From contig CAZJXA010000045.1 of the NCBI GenBank assembly GCA_964549785.1, positions 1 to 18,873 of the forward strand: DNA of 18,873 nt, written 5' to 3'. Each line of letters opens with the position of its first letter. Positions within the stretch are counted from its first letter, which is position 1. Positions 1-8,124 of the stretch are shown piece after piece. The notes under the pieces are model-generated. The model was not told the DNA's origin, made no database searches, and worked only from the letters and a program-made list of their open reading frames with translations. The stretch comes from JBEIUO01 sp964549785 (GTDB lineage Bacteria; Planctomycetota; Phycisphaerae; Phycisphaerales; UBA1924). The translations under genes and the position numbers were made by a program.

Positions 1-538
1 TTCGTGTGCCACTTCTCAACGTGCATGAGGGCCTCCTTGCCGGGAAGCCAGTATCCAAGGCCTCCACCATGCCCATCCCTCCCAATCCTCAAACCACACC
101 GCCCAATCCTCTCACCCGCCGCGCCCGTCCCGGCACCACCCGCCGCGCCAGCGGCAACGCGGTAGCGCAGCAACCGGGCACGAATGTGTCCTCTCCGCTT
201 CCCGGTCAACCAATCCAAAACTCACCCCGCGACGATCCGCGGCACCCACAACCCAACCCCCAAGTCCAATAACACCACCAATGTGCCGCTCATCCCGCGC
301 ACACACATTCCCGAAAATCTGCGCACCTTGCCCAACTCCCAAGCAGAAAACACCCCAAAATCAAGGTGCGCAAAGGATTCCCCGAAGTTGCGCACCTTGC
401 CCCATTTGGCGCACCTTGCACCCGTTTGCGCACCTCGCCCCCGCCCCAACCGCACCGGGCAAAAGGGCGGCAGCAACCGCAGCGAGCGCTTCTTCTATTG
501 GCCGTGTCCGCCGCATCCGCTGCAACAACGCGGCGTCC
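1..538. other. Gene-free, strand-asymmetric region downstream of speA
   Basis: I see no convincing coding region here. Short open frames exist on both strands, but their translations are low-complexity (Pro/Thr/Asn-rich or Arg/Gly/Cys-rich) and resemble no family I know. The + strand is extremely C-rich and G-poor: positions 61-120 hold 35 C and 3 G, and 241-300 hold 29 C and 8 G. Between 297 and 444 there is a cluster of GCGCACCTTG repeats, annotated separately. The region lies past the 3' end of the minus-strand gene speA and could hold its 3' untranslated region, a non-coding RNA or decayed repeat sequence. Confidence 0.6.
297..444. repeat. Cluster of GCGCACCTTG repeats with a 19-bp tandem core
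   Basis: The 10-mer GCGCACCTTG occurs on the + strand at 321-330, 390-399 and 409-418, with a one-mismatch copy (GCGCACCTCG) at 428-437. An exact inverted copy lies at 362-371. The last three direct copies are spaced exactly 19 bp apart, so 388-444 reads as three 19-bp tandem units. A larger unit is also visible: 297-333 and 368-403 both read GCGCA, then an ATTCCC/GAA block, then GCGCACCTTGCCC, about 71 bp apart. The copies at 321-330 and 362-371 could pair as a 10-11 bp stem with a 31-nt loop. Function unknown; candidates are protein-binding sites, a structured RNA, or a dispersed genomic repeat. Confidence 0.75.
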
Positions 539-655
539 TCAGGATCTTCGCAACGTGCGGGTCGGCTTCTTGCGTTCGTCGATGTCTTCGAGCAGCGGCT
601 TGCCCGTGTGTGTGGCGCCTTGCACAAACACCGCGCTCCGGAACTCCCGTGCCAT
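539..655 (-). CDS. Possible 38-residue small ORF downstream of speA
   Basis: An ATG frame of 38 codons starts 25 nt after the speA stop codon on the same strand. Its translation begins MAREFRSAVF and contains the charged stretch LLEDIDERKKPTRTLRRS at its end. About 79% of its third codon positions are G or C, which fits the surrounding genes. It has no obvious Shine-Dalgarno sequence, no membrane segment and no family I recognise. Position and strand would allow co-transcription with speA. It could equally be a chance frame in GC-rich DNA; I rate that slightly more likely. Confidence 0.3.
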   Translation of the reverse strand: MAREFRSAVFVQGATHTGKPLLEDIDERKKPTRTLRRS

Positions 656-680
656 TCCGTCAATGGGCCCAAGCCGGCTC

Positions 681-2693
681 TCACCCTTCCAGATACGTGT
701 ACCCCGCCAGCCCGTCGTCGTAGAACTTCAGCAGGCTCTTCCCCTCGCTCAGCGTCAGCCGCCCCTGCTTGCACGCGGCCTCGATGTCCTGCCGCATCGC
801 CCGCTTCAAATCTTCGGGGTCGTATTGCACAAACGCCAGCACTTCCTCGACCGTGTCACCCTCGATGATCTCGTCGATCTCCCACCCGCCGCTCGCATCG
901 TGCGAAATATGCACGGCGTGCGTATCCCCCAGGAGGTTGTGCAGGTCGCCCAGGATTTCCTGGTACGCCCCGAGCAAAAAGACCGCGAGGTAATAGGGCT
1001 CGACGCCCGCCCCCTCACCCGGCAGATCCTTCACTTCGTGCAGTTCAAGAATCTTCTTGTCGATCCGTTTATCAACAAAGTGGTCGATCTTGCCGTCCGA
1101 ATCGCACGTGATATCCGCCAGTATGCCCCGTCGCATCGGCTCCTCGTTCAGCCGGTGGATCGGACAAATCGGGAACAACTGGTCAATCGCCCAACTGTCG
1201 GGCATCGACTGAAACAGTGAGAAATTGCAGAAGTAAATATCCGACAGGAGCTCGGGCAGCGACTCAAACTCCTCGGGAAGATCACCCTTTTTGGCCGCCC
1301 GTTCGAGAATCTTGTGCCCGATGGCCCAGAAGAGCCGTTCCGCGGCGGCCCGCATCGGGAGATTCATGTACCCCAGGCTGAACAAACTCATCGCTTCGTC
1401 GCGTGCTTGGGTGGCGTCGTGAAAGGCCTCGCGGAGGTTCCGGTCGGTCATGTTCCGGTAGACATCGACAAGGTCGAGCAGCGGCTGGGGGGGCTCGGTC
1501 TCGCCTTTCAACAGGGCGTCGATCGATTCAATATCCGGGTCCGATGCAAACTTGCTCGTCCCCAACACGTCCATCACCAGAACGCTCGAATACGCGACCA
1601 TCGCCCGACCCGATTCGCTCAGAATCTTGGGGTGCGGCACCCCAGCCGCATCGCACACGCTCTTGATGCGGTACACGACGTCGGCGGCGTACTCCGCGAT
1701 CGTGTAATTGATGCTGCTGCTCCACGCCGATTGCGAGCCGTCGTAGTCGACGCCCATGCCGCCGCCGATATCCAGCATCGTCAGCCCGGCACCCATCTTG
1801 TGGAGTTCGCAGTAAATGTGCGAGAGTTCGTTCACCGCGTTCTTGAAGACCCGGATGTCGTACAACTGGCTCCCGACGTGGCAGTGCAGCAGGTTCAGGC
1901 AGTCCAGCATGTCGTGCTTTTTCAGATACTCGACCGCCTGCAAGACCTCAGAAACAAACAGCCCGAACTTGCTCCGCACGCCCGCGCTGCTCTCCCACCG
2001 CCCCGCCCCGCGGCTCGATAGTTTCACCCGCAGCCCGATCTTCGGACGCACGTTGTACTGCTTCGCGTGCTTGACGACGAGTTCCAACTCCGTCCACTTT
2101 TCCACCACCGGGATGATGTTCCGCCCCAGTTTCGTCGCGAGCGTCACCGTCTCGATGAACTCATCATCCTTGAAGCCATTGCAGATGATCGGCATCCCGT
2201 TGACGCCCGCCCCGCCCGCGCTCGCCGAAAGCCCCAGCACCGCGAGCAGCTCGGGCTTGCTGCCCGCCTCCAGCCCGAAGTTGAGTTCCACCGCAAGATT
2301 CGCGATCTGCTCACACACATGTCGCTGCTGATTGACCTTGATCGGGTAGACGCATGAATAGCCCCCCCCGCTCCCTCCCGGCCCCGCCGCCCCATATTGC
2401 TGCTCCGCCATCGCATCATCAAACGCCGTGCGGATCTCGCGGAGCCGGTGCACCAGAATGTCGTTGAACCGCAAAAGCACCGGCGTGTGCACGCCTCGGG
2501 CCTTCAACCCTTCGATCACCTCATGAAGGTCGATCGACTTCGCAGGGTCCTTCGTCGGGATCACCGAGAGGTGCCCGTCGGGCGTCACGCCGACATACCC
2601 CTTGCCCCAGTCCGGCACGCCGTACAACTGCGCGGAGTCGGCCGCCGTCCATTGGCCGTGGATAAACGTCGAGCGGGTGGAGATCGTGGCCAT
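681..2693 (-). CDS. speA: Biosynthetic arginine decarboxylase (SpeA)
   Basis: This enzyme decarboxylates L-arginine to agmatine, the first step of the arginine route to putrescine and spermidine; it is PLP-dependent and probably cytoplasmic. The 670-residue length fits the SpeA family (E. coli about 658). The N-terminal half carries the fold-type III PLP barrel: the motif YPIKVNQQ with the Schiff-base lysine at K119, followed by GLEAGSKPELLAVL. HCHVGSQ and the Gly-rich phosphate-binding stretch LDIGGGMGVDYDG follow in the middle. The C-terminal half contains the conserved region around YFCNFSLFQSMPDSWAIDQL typical of SpeA. A glycine-rich insertion at about 101-111 sits just before the PLP lysine. 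The start ATG at 2693 lacks a good Shine-Dalgarno. The gene looks monocistronic: the upstream kinase gene on the same strand ends 168 bp away, and no agmatine-processing gene is adjacent. Confidence 0.97.
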   Translation of the reverse strand: MATISTRSTFIHGQWTAADSAQLYGVPDWGKGYVGVTPDGHLSVIPTKDPAKSIDLHEVIEGLKARGVHTPVLLRFNDILVHRLREIRTAFDDAMAEQQYGAAGPGGSGGGYSCVYPIKVNQQRHVCEQIANLAVELNFGLEAGSKPELLAVLGLSASAGGAGVNGMPIICNGFKDDEFIETVTLATKLGRNIIPVVEKWTELELVVKHAKQYNVRPKIGLRVKLSSRGAGRWESSAGVRSKFGLFVSEVLQAVEYLKKHDMLDCLNLLHCHVGSQLYDIRVFKNAVNELSHIYCELHKMGAGLTMLDIGGGMGVDYDGSQSAWSSSINYTIAEYAADVVYRIKSVCDAAGVPHPKILSESGRAMVAYSSVLVMDVLGTSKFASDPDIESIDALLKGETEPPQPLLDLVDVYRNMTDRNLREAFHDATQARDEAMSLFSLGYMNLPMRAAAERLFWAIGHKILERAAKKGDLPEEFESLPELLSDIYFCNFSLFQSMPDSWAIDQLFPICPIHRLNEEPMRRGILADITCDSDGKIDHFVDKRIDKKILELHEVKDLPGEGAGVEPYYLAVFLLGAYQEILGDLHNLLGDTHAVHISHDASGGWEIDEIIEGDTVEEVLAFVQYDPEDLKRAMRQDIEAACKQGRLTLSEGKSLLKFYDDGLAGYTYLEG

Positions 2694-2818
2694 CGTGAGC
2701 GAGTGGTCCTTGCCCCACGGTTGGAGCGGTTCAAAGCGCGTAAGGAGTGTTCAGTGCCCGCCACCGTCGCGGGTCCACCTCCCTGACGAAAACGATATGC
2801 GGGGAGGAAGGAAGATGA

Positions 2819-2854
2819 GCGGATAAAGACGTTCGCCATCCTCCGCCTATCCGC
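2819..2854 (-). terminator. Weak hairpin just after the hybrid kinase gene
   Basis: GCGGATA at 2819-2825 and TATCCGC at 2848-2854 form a 7-bp stem with a 22-nt loop, starting 7 nt past the kinase stop codon. There is no U-tract after it on the minus strand. It may help end kinase transcription, but the long loop makes this uncertain. Confidence 0.25.
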
Positions 2855-2861
2855 CCATCTG

Positions 2862-4694
2862 CTACCGCTTCAGCAAGCCCGAAACCGCCGCTGCCAACTG
2901 GTCGAATCCGAACGGCTTGCGGAGGCGAACTATCGGCTCCAGGTCGGTTTCGTCGATCGCTCCAGACGCGTAGCCCCCGCTGATGGCGATGACCGGCGTT
3001 CCGGATCGGAGTCTGCGAACCGCGCGGATGACATCTTCGCCGTTCGATGTCGGCAACTCGTGATCGATCACCAGCAGGTCGAACCCGCCCGGGTTCCGCT
3101 CAAATTCCGCGAGAAAGCCCGGCGCGTCCGACGTCGCGGTCGTTTGCCATTCCATCTGTGCGAACCATTTCTCAAGTAGCCCCAGGATGCGCGGGTCGTC
3201 TTCGACCACCAGCACGCGGGCGAACCCCGTCGCCCCACGCGCGGATGGGACGCCAGTCTCCCGTCCGATGGCTCGAATCGTCTCGGCCGTCACACCGGCC
3301 GCTACATCCCCCGCCACACCCTCGGCCACCACCGGCAACTCAATGGAGAACGTCGTCCCCCCACCAGCGGGCGACTCCACGCTGATCGCCCCGCCGTGGT
3401 CGTCGATGATCCGTTTGGTAATCGCCAGTCCCAACCCCGTGCCGACGCCCGCCGCCTTGGTCGTAAAGAACGGCTCGAACACCCGTCCCATGTTTTCAGC
3501 GCTGATCCCTGAACCCGTGTCCCGGATGCGGATCCGGATCGACGAACCCGCCTCCTCCGTCGACGCGGGATCGCGCGGCGGAAACGTCACCGCGGGTTTG
3601 ATCTCGGTGATCTCAAAGCTCAGCGTGCCTCCGCCCGGCATGGCGTCCTTCGCATTCGACGCGATATTCAGGATCGCCTGCTTCAATTGCACCGCGTTGC
3701 CCATCACCAACGGCTTCAGGTCCCGCGGCAGTTCAAGCCGGGTTTCGACGTTCGCGGGCAGCATCCCCCGCACCAGCCCGACCGCCTCGTCGATCAACGA
3801 CGCGACCGGCACCGGCCCCCGCCGATTCGGTTCCTTGCGGCTGAGCGCGAGCATCGATCCCAGCACCCCGGCAGCCTGACGGCCCGCGGCCTCAAGTTCC
3901 CTAAGGTGTTCCGCGCCCGGGTGCCCCGCCGGCAGAGTCCGGCCCGTCAACTCCGCGTATCCCAGGATCGCCGTGATGAGGTTGTTGAAGTCGTGCGCCA
4001 CTCCGGCCGCGATCTGACCGACGACTTCCTGCTTCTGCGAATGCCGGAGCTGCGCTTCCAGCCGGTTCCGTTCGCTGACGTCCAGCGCGCACAGAAGAAG
4101 CGATCCCGCCTTCCCTACGCATGACTCGCTCAGGCCCAGTGCGACATCCACCTCCCGGCCTCGCAGGTCCTGCAGCGTCATGGGCGTTGCCGCTAGCACA
4201 TTGACCCGCGAAGATGCCGCCGCGAGGAACGACGCGAGTTCCTCGCCGCGCCCCGGCAACCCCAGCGCCAGGATCGACCGCCCCACCATTGAAGCGTGCG
4301 TCCCATCGCCAAAGAGCCGGGCCGCACCCGCGTTCACCTGCGCGATGATCCCGTCGCTCACCACCAGCAACGCAACCGGCACCTCGTCCGCGAGCGCCCG
4401 CAATTTCGTGTCGCTGGCCGCGAGCTGCGCGTTGAGCGCGAGCGCCCTCCGCGAGAACCGGCAGATCAACGCGTACAGCAACGCCGCCGTCGCGCTCACA
4501 AAGAACAGCCCTTTGAGAGTCTGAAAAAACCGGGTGCGATCGTTCTCCCGGACAATGTTCTCAAGGGCGGCGTCGGAAAATAAAATCCACAGCGCGGCAA
4601 CGCCGAGATAAATCAGGGCGATGCGGAGGGGCGCATTTCGGAGCGGAGACTCGACGTCCTGCACGTTCGCCGGAGGCACATTCGCGGGAGGCAT
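2862..4694 (-). CDS. Membrane-anchored PAS hybrid histidine kinase with C-terminal receiver
   Basis: This is a sensor kinase that would autophosphorylate a histidine and pass phosphate to its own receiver domain. In order: two membrane segments (about 24-41 and 62-79) joined by a loop of only about 20 residues; a PAS-like domain (about 95-205); a HisKA domain with H-box GVAHDFNNL, putative phospho-acceptor H234; a HATPase domain with N-box around NIASNAKDAM, G1 DTGSGI and F/G2 VFEPFFTT followed by GTGLGLAI; then a receiver domain (about 493-608) with acidic pair D499/D500, phospho-acceptor D544 in VIDHELP, S572 and K593. All key residues are present. The short periplasmic loop suggests signals are sensed in the membrane or cytoplasm. 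The ATG at 4694 has a clear GAGGAA Shine-Dalgarno and a promoter upstream. No DNA-binding response regulator or Hpt gene is adjacent, so its output is unknown. Confidence 0.93.
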   Translation of the reverse strand: MPPANVPPANVQDVESPLRNAPLRIALIYLGVAALWILFSDAALENIVRENDRTRFFQTLKGLFFVSATAALLYALICRFSRRALALNAQLAASDTKLRALADEVPVALLVVSDGIIAQVNAGAARLFGDGTHASMVGRSILALGLPGRGEELASFLAAASSRVNVLAATPMTLQDLRGREVDVALGLSESCVGKAGSLLLCALDVSERNRLEAQLRHSQKQEVVGQIAAGVAHDFNNLITAILGYAELTGRTLPAGHPGAEHLRELEAAGRQAAGVLGSMLALSRKEPNRRGPVPVASLIDEAVGLVRGMLPANVETRLELPRDLKPLVMGNAVQLKQAILNIASNAKDAMPGGGTLSFEITEIKPAVTFPPRDPASTEEAGSSIRIRIRDTGSGISAENMGRVFEPFFTTKAAGVGTGLGLAITKRIIDDHGGAISVESPAGGGTTFSIELPVVAEGVAGDVAAGVTAETIRAIGRETGVPSARGATGFARVLVVEDDPRILGLLEKWFAQMEWQTTATSDAPGFLAEFERNPGGFDLLVIDHELPTSNGEDVIRAVRRLRSGTPVIAISGGYASGAIDETDLEPIVRLRKPFGFDQLAAAVSGLLKR

Positions 4695-4700
4695 ATCACG

Positions 4701-4706
4701 TTCCTC
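4701..4706 (-). promoter_or_regulatory. Ribosome binding site of the hybrid kinase gene
   Basis: GAGGAA on the minus strand lies 6 nt before the ATG at 4694. It supports that start and is one of few clear Shine-Dalgarno sequences in this window. Confidence 0.7.
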
Positions 4707-4830
4707 ACACGGTCATCAGTAAAAGCACTAACGGCGAACGGCCCCGTTGCAGCGATCCCATCGCCGCACCCCGTTCAATTCCCGTTCTTGCCCACAAGGA
4801 GCCCTCGCAGGCATCTCCCCCGACGTAGGT

Positions 4831-4859
4831 ATTATCGGGCGTGGCGCCTTCAAATGCAA
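4831..4859 (-). promoter_or_regulatory. Sigma70-like promoter for the hybrid kinase gene
   Basis: On the minus strand TTGCAT (4854-4859) and GATAAT (4831-4836) are separated by exactly 17 bp. The -10 matches the TATAAT consensus at five of six positions; the -35 matches only its TTG half. Transcription would begin near 4824, giving a leader of about 130 nt before the kinase start. The element overlaps no gene and begins 3 bp past the flippase-like gene's stop codon. Confidence 0.5.
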
Positions 4860-4861
4860 GC

Positions 4862-5854
4862 CTAATTTTCAGTTCCTTTCTCAGATTTCGGCCGCGAAAA
4901 CCGGAGCCAAAGCCCTGAAATAGCTGCCGCAACGAGGTTTACGATCATCTCCGAAGCGCTCGCCACCAGCGTCACGACCGCGAAAGACTCGTTCCCGACG
5001 TCGGGCAAATGCAGCACCGACCCGGCGAGCAGCGTCGTGCCGCCCTCGCGAGCTCCCAGCGCACCGGCCGGAGTGACCACCCCGATGAGAAAATACGTCG
5101 ACGCTGCCAACACCGCCGTGCTCATGCCGATCGGTGTTCCGCACGCGTGCGCGGCAAGCCAGAATCGTGCTGCAACGCACGCTAGATCGATCGTTCTCAC
5201 CGCGAAGGAAGCGGCGATCGCGCCGCCGTCCGCGAGCATGACAATCGCCGGAGTCAGCGGCGCCACAGGCCGGAACGAAAGCACCTTCGAGATGAACGAG
5301 CCCGGGGCGGCCCGCCTCAGGAACCGAGCCATCACTACCACGCTCCCGCCCGTCACCAACAGCCCCGCCGTGGTCACCACCACCCAGACAGCATCGACCC
5401 GGCCACGCCAAAATGTCGCCGCGATGGGCGCCGCGATCGCTCCCAAGATCACCACGCCCGCCGCCGCGAGCCACGCGAGAATCAGGGTGACCGGCAGGTT
5501 GTCGCGCCGGTTGTGAATGACGAATCGCGCCACGACACTGAGTTTGAAGGGCAGGTAATTGAGGCACGTCGCGACCGAGTTCACCGCCACCACGCTCCGC
5601 CAGCCGATCGACCGAACCGTCCGGATCAGGAACCAGAACAGCGACCCATTCAGGAGCAAACTCAGCACGGCGCACCCCAGCAGGGAGCTCAACACCCACA
5701 GCGGCGCATCCAGAAGCCGATCCAACGACTCACGGTTCCGCGGACGCAGGGCAACCGAAACGCACCACGCGAACAGCGTGAGCCCGATCGCGAAGCCGAG
5801 CACCTGCACGGTGACCTTCAAGGGTGACCACCGCGCGGGCTTCCCCACGCTCAT
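4862..5854 (-). CDS. Flippase-like polytopic membrane protein (YbhN/AglD, LPG-synthase TM family)
   Basis: A 330-residue inner-membrane protein with about seven to eight hydrophobic segments. It resembles the lysylphosphatidylglycerol synthase transmembrane region family (YbhN/AglD/UPF0104), whose members flip or modify lipids or lipid-linked sugars. The family-like signature is the C-terminal TPAGALGAREGG at 261-272 followed by a hydrophobic helix. The NYLPFKLSVVARF region at about 99-111 corresponds to the first conserved loop. The soluble lysyl-transferase domain of MprF is absent, so lipid aminoacylation is unlikely. I chose the ATG at 5854 because it overlaps the upstream gene's stop as ATGA, a mark of translational coupling, and because the open frame further upstream has non-protein-like Arg/Gly-rich composition. 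The coupling to a GT-C-like protein suggests joint work on a lipid-linked glycan; this is inference. Confidence 0.8.
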   Translation of the reverse strand: MSVGKPARWSPLKVTVQVLGFAIGLTLFAWCVSVALRPRNRESLDRLLDAPLWVLSSLLGCAVLSLLLNGSLFWFLIRTVRSIGWRSVVAVNSVATCLNYLPFKLSVVARFVIHNRRDNLPVTLILAWLAAAGVVILGAIAAPIAATFWRGRVDAVWVVVTTAGLLVTGGSVVVMARFLRRAAPGSFISKVLSFRPVAPLTPAIVMLADGGAIAASFAVRTIDLACVAARFWLAAHACGTPIGMSTAVLAASTYFLIGVVTPAGALGAREGGTTLLAGSVLHLPDVGNESFAVVTLVASASEMIVNLVAAAISGLWLRFSRPKSEKGTEN

Positions 5855-8049
5855 CGGGGCCCGCCGGGTGCGGGGGTGCCCGGCACGACAAGCCGGACGA
5901 GCAGCCGGTTGCCGCCCGACCGAAGCGGCACGGTCGAACGCCGGGCCCACGCTGCGACGGCCTCGGGCGTCAGACGCGGGTCCGCATACCCCGACGCTTG
6001 AACCCGGGCCAGTTCCGAAAAGTTGATCATCGCGAAGTCGAATCCTCCCGCAGCGACCGCGGCGGTCCACGCGTCAGGGTCGCCGGGCGAAGCGGCGAGG
6101 GCGGCGGTGAGAGGCGACGAATCCCAAACCGTGGTCGCGAACGCATCGGCGTAATAGAGCGGTGTGGCATCCCCGATGAGCAGCGTCCGCCCGTGGTGCC
6201 CATTAATCTTCAGCGCGGGGTCGAGGTTGGACGTCAGTTCCCCTGGTACGCCCGACTCAAACACAGTGCGTAGATAGGAATCCAGCCCGCCGTCAACTCG
6301 TGAAGCCAACGCTTCGCCCGTGAACAGCCCGGGACCCGACAACAGGAACCGATTGGGCGTCCCGCCCTCCTCCGACTTCAATGCGTGAACGAGAAAGCCG
6401 GATTGCGCGACCAATAGACCCCCGGCGATGAACCAAGCGAACAGCCGGGGTAGCCACGTCAGCAACCCGGCAAGCACCCCCGCGATCAGCACCGTAGCGG
6501 GGACCAGCGACGGCATCAGAAAACGCGACTGAAGATGGGTGGTAAAGAGCCATGCAAGGAGCATCAGAACCAACACCGCGGCGTGCAGACGCAAATGTCT
6601 ATGGCGTGGCACGAAGGTCGCCACGGCTGCCGCCACGCCCACGCCGAGAATGAAACCATACTGCGGGTGCAGCAGTCCGCGGTGGCGCGAACCGGCAGGA
6701 TCGGTGTGGTCGGGAAATACCAGCAGACGCAAACGGGCAACCAGCGATCCATCGAAGGTGTGGGCGGCATGAAATCGCGCATGCTGATCCAACGACCAGT
6801 GTCCCACGCCCAACAACGTCGGGGCGAAGGGGAAGAGCGCGTTCCCCGTAGCCACTTGGTTGCGGATCAGCCAGGGAGCGATCGTCACGAGCCCCGCCAC
6901 CGCCCCCACCGCCGCGAACGGAAGCCATTGACGAGGCGGAAGTGAGCACAACGCCAAGAGAGCGGCGGCGGGCGCAAAGAACTGAATCGCCGTCGGCTTT
7001 ACGCCGCACGCCGATCCGACCAGGAACGCCGTGAGCACCGCTCGCCGGCTCGGTCCGAGCGTTCGATCGCCCGCCGCCATGAGCGCGGCCGCTCCCAGAC
7101 CGATCATCGGCCATTCGTTGTACGCGAGTGTGCCAACGACGATCGACCATGGTGTGAGGAACAGAAGCCCACGAACCGCCGCGACCACGATCTCTGCGGG
7201 ACGTGCCGGAGTGGCCTCGGGCAGACACGCCCGCGCGAGGCGCCCGATGATCCACACCGCCATCACCAACGTCGCCGTGTGAAGCAACTGGCACGCGATG
7301 ACGCCCTGCCCGTCGCCGGCGGTCAGCCAATGTTCGCCGGCGGCGCTGGGTGTCCCCGGCCCCAGCATCGCTCCAAGGTGCGTAAACGCGGCCTCAAAAT
7401 ACGACGGCAGGAAGGAGTACACATTGGTCTCGATCGGCCCGATGCGGCCCGCTTGGAGCCATTGCTGCGGAAGGGCGAGGTGGTAGGACAGCGCGTCGTA
7501 CGCGCCGAACTCGCTGGCCCACAAAGCGCCAGGCGGGTTGCAGGCGAGCGCGAACGGGATGCCCGCCAGCATGAAGGGCGCGGCGGCGATGACGTGCGTC
7601 GCCGAAGGAGTGAAAGAGCGAATCGCGCGCCAGACGAACCACAGTTCCACCACTGCCGGCACGACCACGGTCCCCCACGCAACCAGCGACGAGTGCGCTC
7701 GATCCGAGCTGCCCAAGAGCCCGGACACTCCCAGCAAATGGGATACCGCCAGAAGCGTTCCGAAGCCCAGCGCGATTCGAAGGGGCGCTGAATCCGCGGC
7801 CGTTCGAACCAGCGGCCCCCAGATCCGTCCCATGCCCGCCGCCGCGAGGAGGTAGAGAACAACCGGCCATCCCGACGAGATCCAGCGCGGCAGAAGCGCG
7901 ACCGATGCTTCGAGCGGGCCTTGCGGACCCCCGAACGAGCCCGCGACCGCGGCGATCACGAACGCGACCAGCGGGACTATCGCGAGCCACCGGAGTGAGG
8001 CCGGAGATGGCGCTCGCGGGTGGTGAAGGGCGTTGGGAGCGACGGGCAT
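5851..8049 (-). CDS. GT-C-like polytopic membrane protein, putative glycosyltransferase
   Basis: About 730 residues with ten or more hydrophobic helices and a soluble C-terminal part of about 170 residues. The loop motif EFGAYDALSYHLALPQQW followed by QAGRI resembles the first extracytoplasmic acidic-loop motif of GT-C glycosyltransferases related to PMT/ArnT, which use polyprenyl-phosphate sugars. The aspartate in YDALSYHL is the candidate catalytic residue. Substrate and acceptor cannot be read from sequence. Start choice is uncertain: ATG at 8049 is used here, while an in-frame TTG at 8076 would add nine residues; neither has a Shine-Dalgarno. The stop overlaps the flippase-like gene as ATGA, so the two are probably translated together. 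The start faces the divergent Fur-family gene across a short shared promoter region. Confidence 0.75.
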   Translation of the reverse strand: MPVAPNALHHPRAPSPASLRWLAIVPLVAFVIAAVAGSFGGPQGPLEASVALLPRWISSGWPVVLYLLAAAGMGRIWGPLVRTAADSAPLRIALGFGTLLAVSHLLGVSGLLGSSDRAHSSLVAWGTVVVPAVVELWFVWRAIRSFTPSATHVIAAAPFMLAGIPFALACNPPGALWASEFGAYDALSYHLALPQQWLQAGRIGPIETNVYSFLPSYFEAAFTHLGAMLGPGTPSAAGEHWLTAGDGQGVIACQLLHTATLVMAVWIIGRLARACLPEATPARPAEIVVAAVRGLLFLTPWSIVVGTLAYNEWPMIGLGAAALMAAGDRTLGPSRRAVLTAFLVGSACGVKPTAIQFFAPAAALLALCSLPPRQWLPFAAVGAVAGLVTIAPWLIRNQVATGNALFPFAPTLLGVGHWSLDQHARFHAAHTFDGSLVARLRLLVFPDHTDPAGSRHRGLLHPQYGFILGVGVAAAVATFVPRHRHLRLHAAVLVLMLLAWLFTTHLQSRFLMPSLVPATVLIAGVLAGLLTWLPRLFAWFIAGGLLVAQSGFLVHALKSEEGGTPNRFLLSGPGLFTGEALASRVDGGLDSYLRTVFESGVPGELTSNLDPALKINGHHGRTLLIGDATPLYYADAFATTVWDSSPLTAALAASPGDPDAWTAAVAAGGFDFAMINFSELARVQASGYADPRLTPEAVAAWARRSTVPLRSGGNRLLVRLVVPGTPAPGGPR

Positions 8050-8097
8050 ACGGCGGTGGTCGACGATTGTTTCCAAGGGTCCGGGTCAAGCGGTCAC

Positions 8098-8103
8098 TAC
8101 GAT
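8098..8103 (+). promoter_or_regulatory. Possible -10 element (TACGAT) for the Fur-family gene
   Basis: TACGAT fits a TANNNT -10 pattern and lies 6 nt before a GTG at 8110 and 21 nt before the ATG at 8125, both in frame with the Fur-like protein. I see no good -35 at 17 bp. It lies in the short space between two divergent genes. Confidence 0.3.
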
Positions 8104-8124
8104 ACGGGAGTGAACCCTGTCCCG

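Noticed and set aside
297..444. CRISPR array or replication-origin iterons
   Set aside because: Repeats are only 10 bp with 9-bp spacing, include an inverted copy, and no cas, rep or dnaA gene is near. The DnaA-box consensus is not seen.
366..1220. Long plus-strand open frame across the speA 3' end
   Set aside because: Most of it is antisense to speA and the rest spans low-complexity DNA; the translation is Arg/Pro-rich and has no family likeness.
5855..6070. N-terminal extension of the flippase-like protein
   Set aside because: The extra 72 codons overlap the GT-C-like gene in another frame and encode Arg/Gly-rich sequence; the ATGA overlap start is better.
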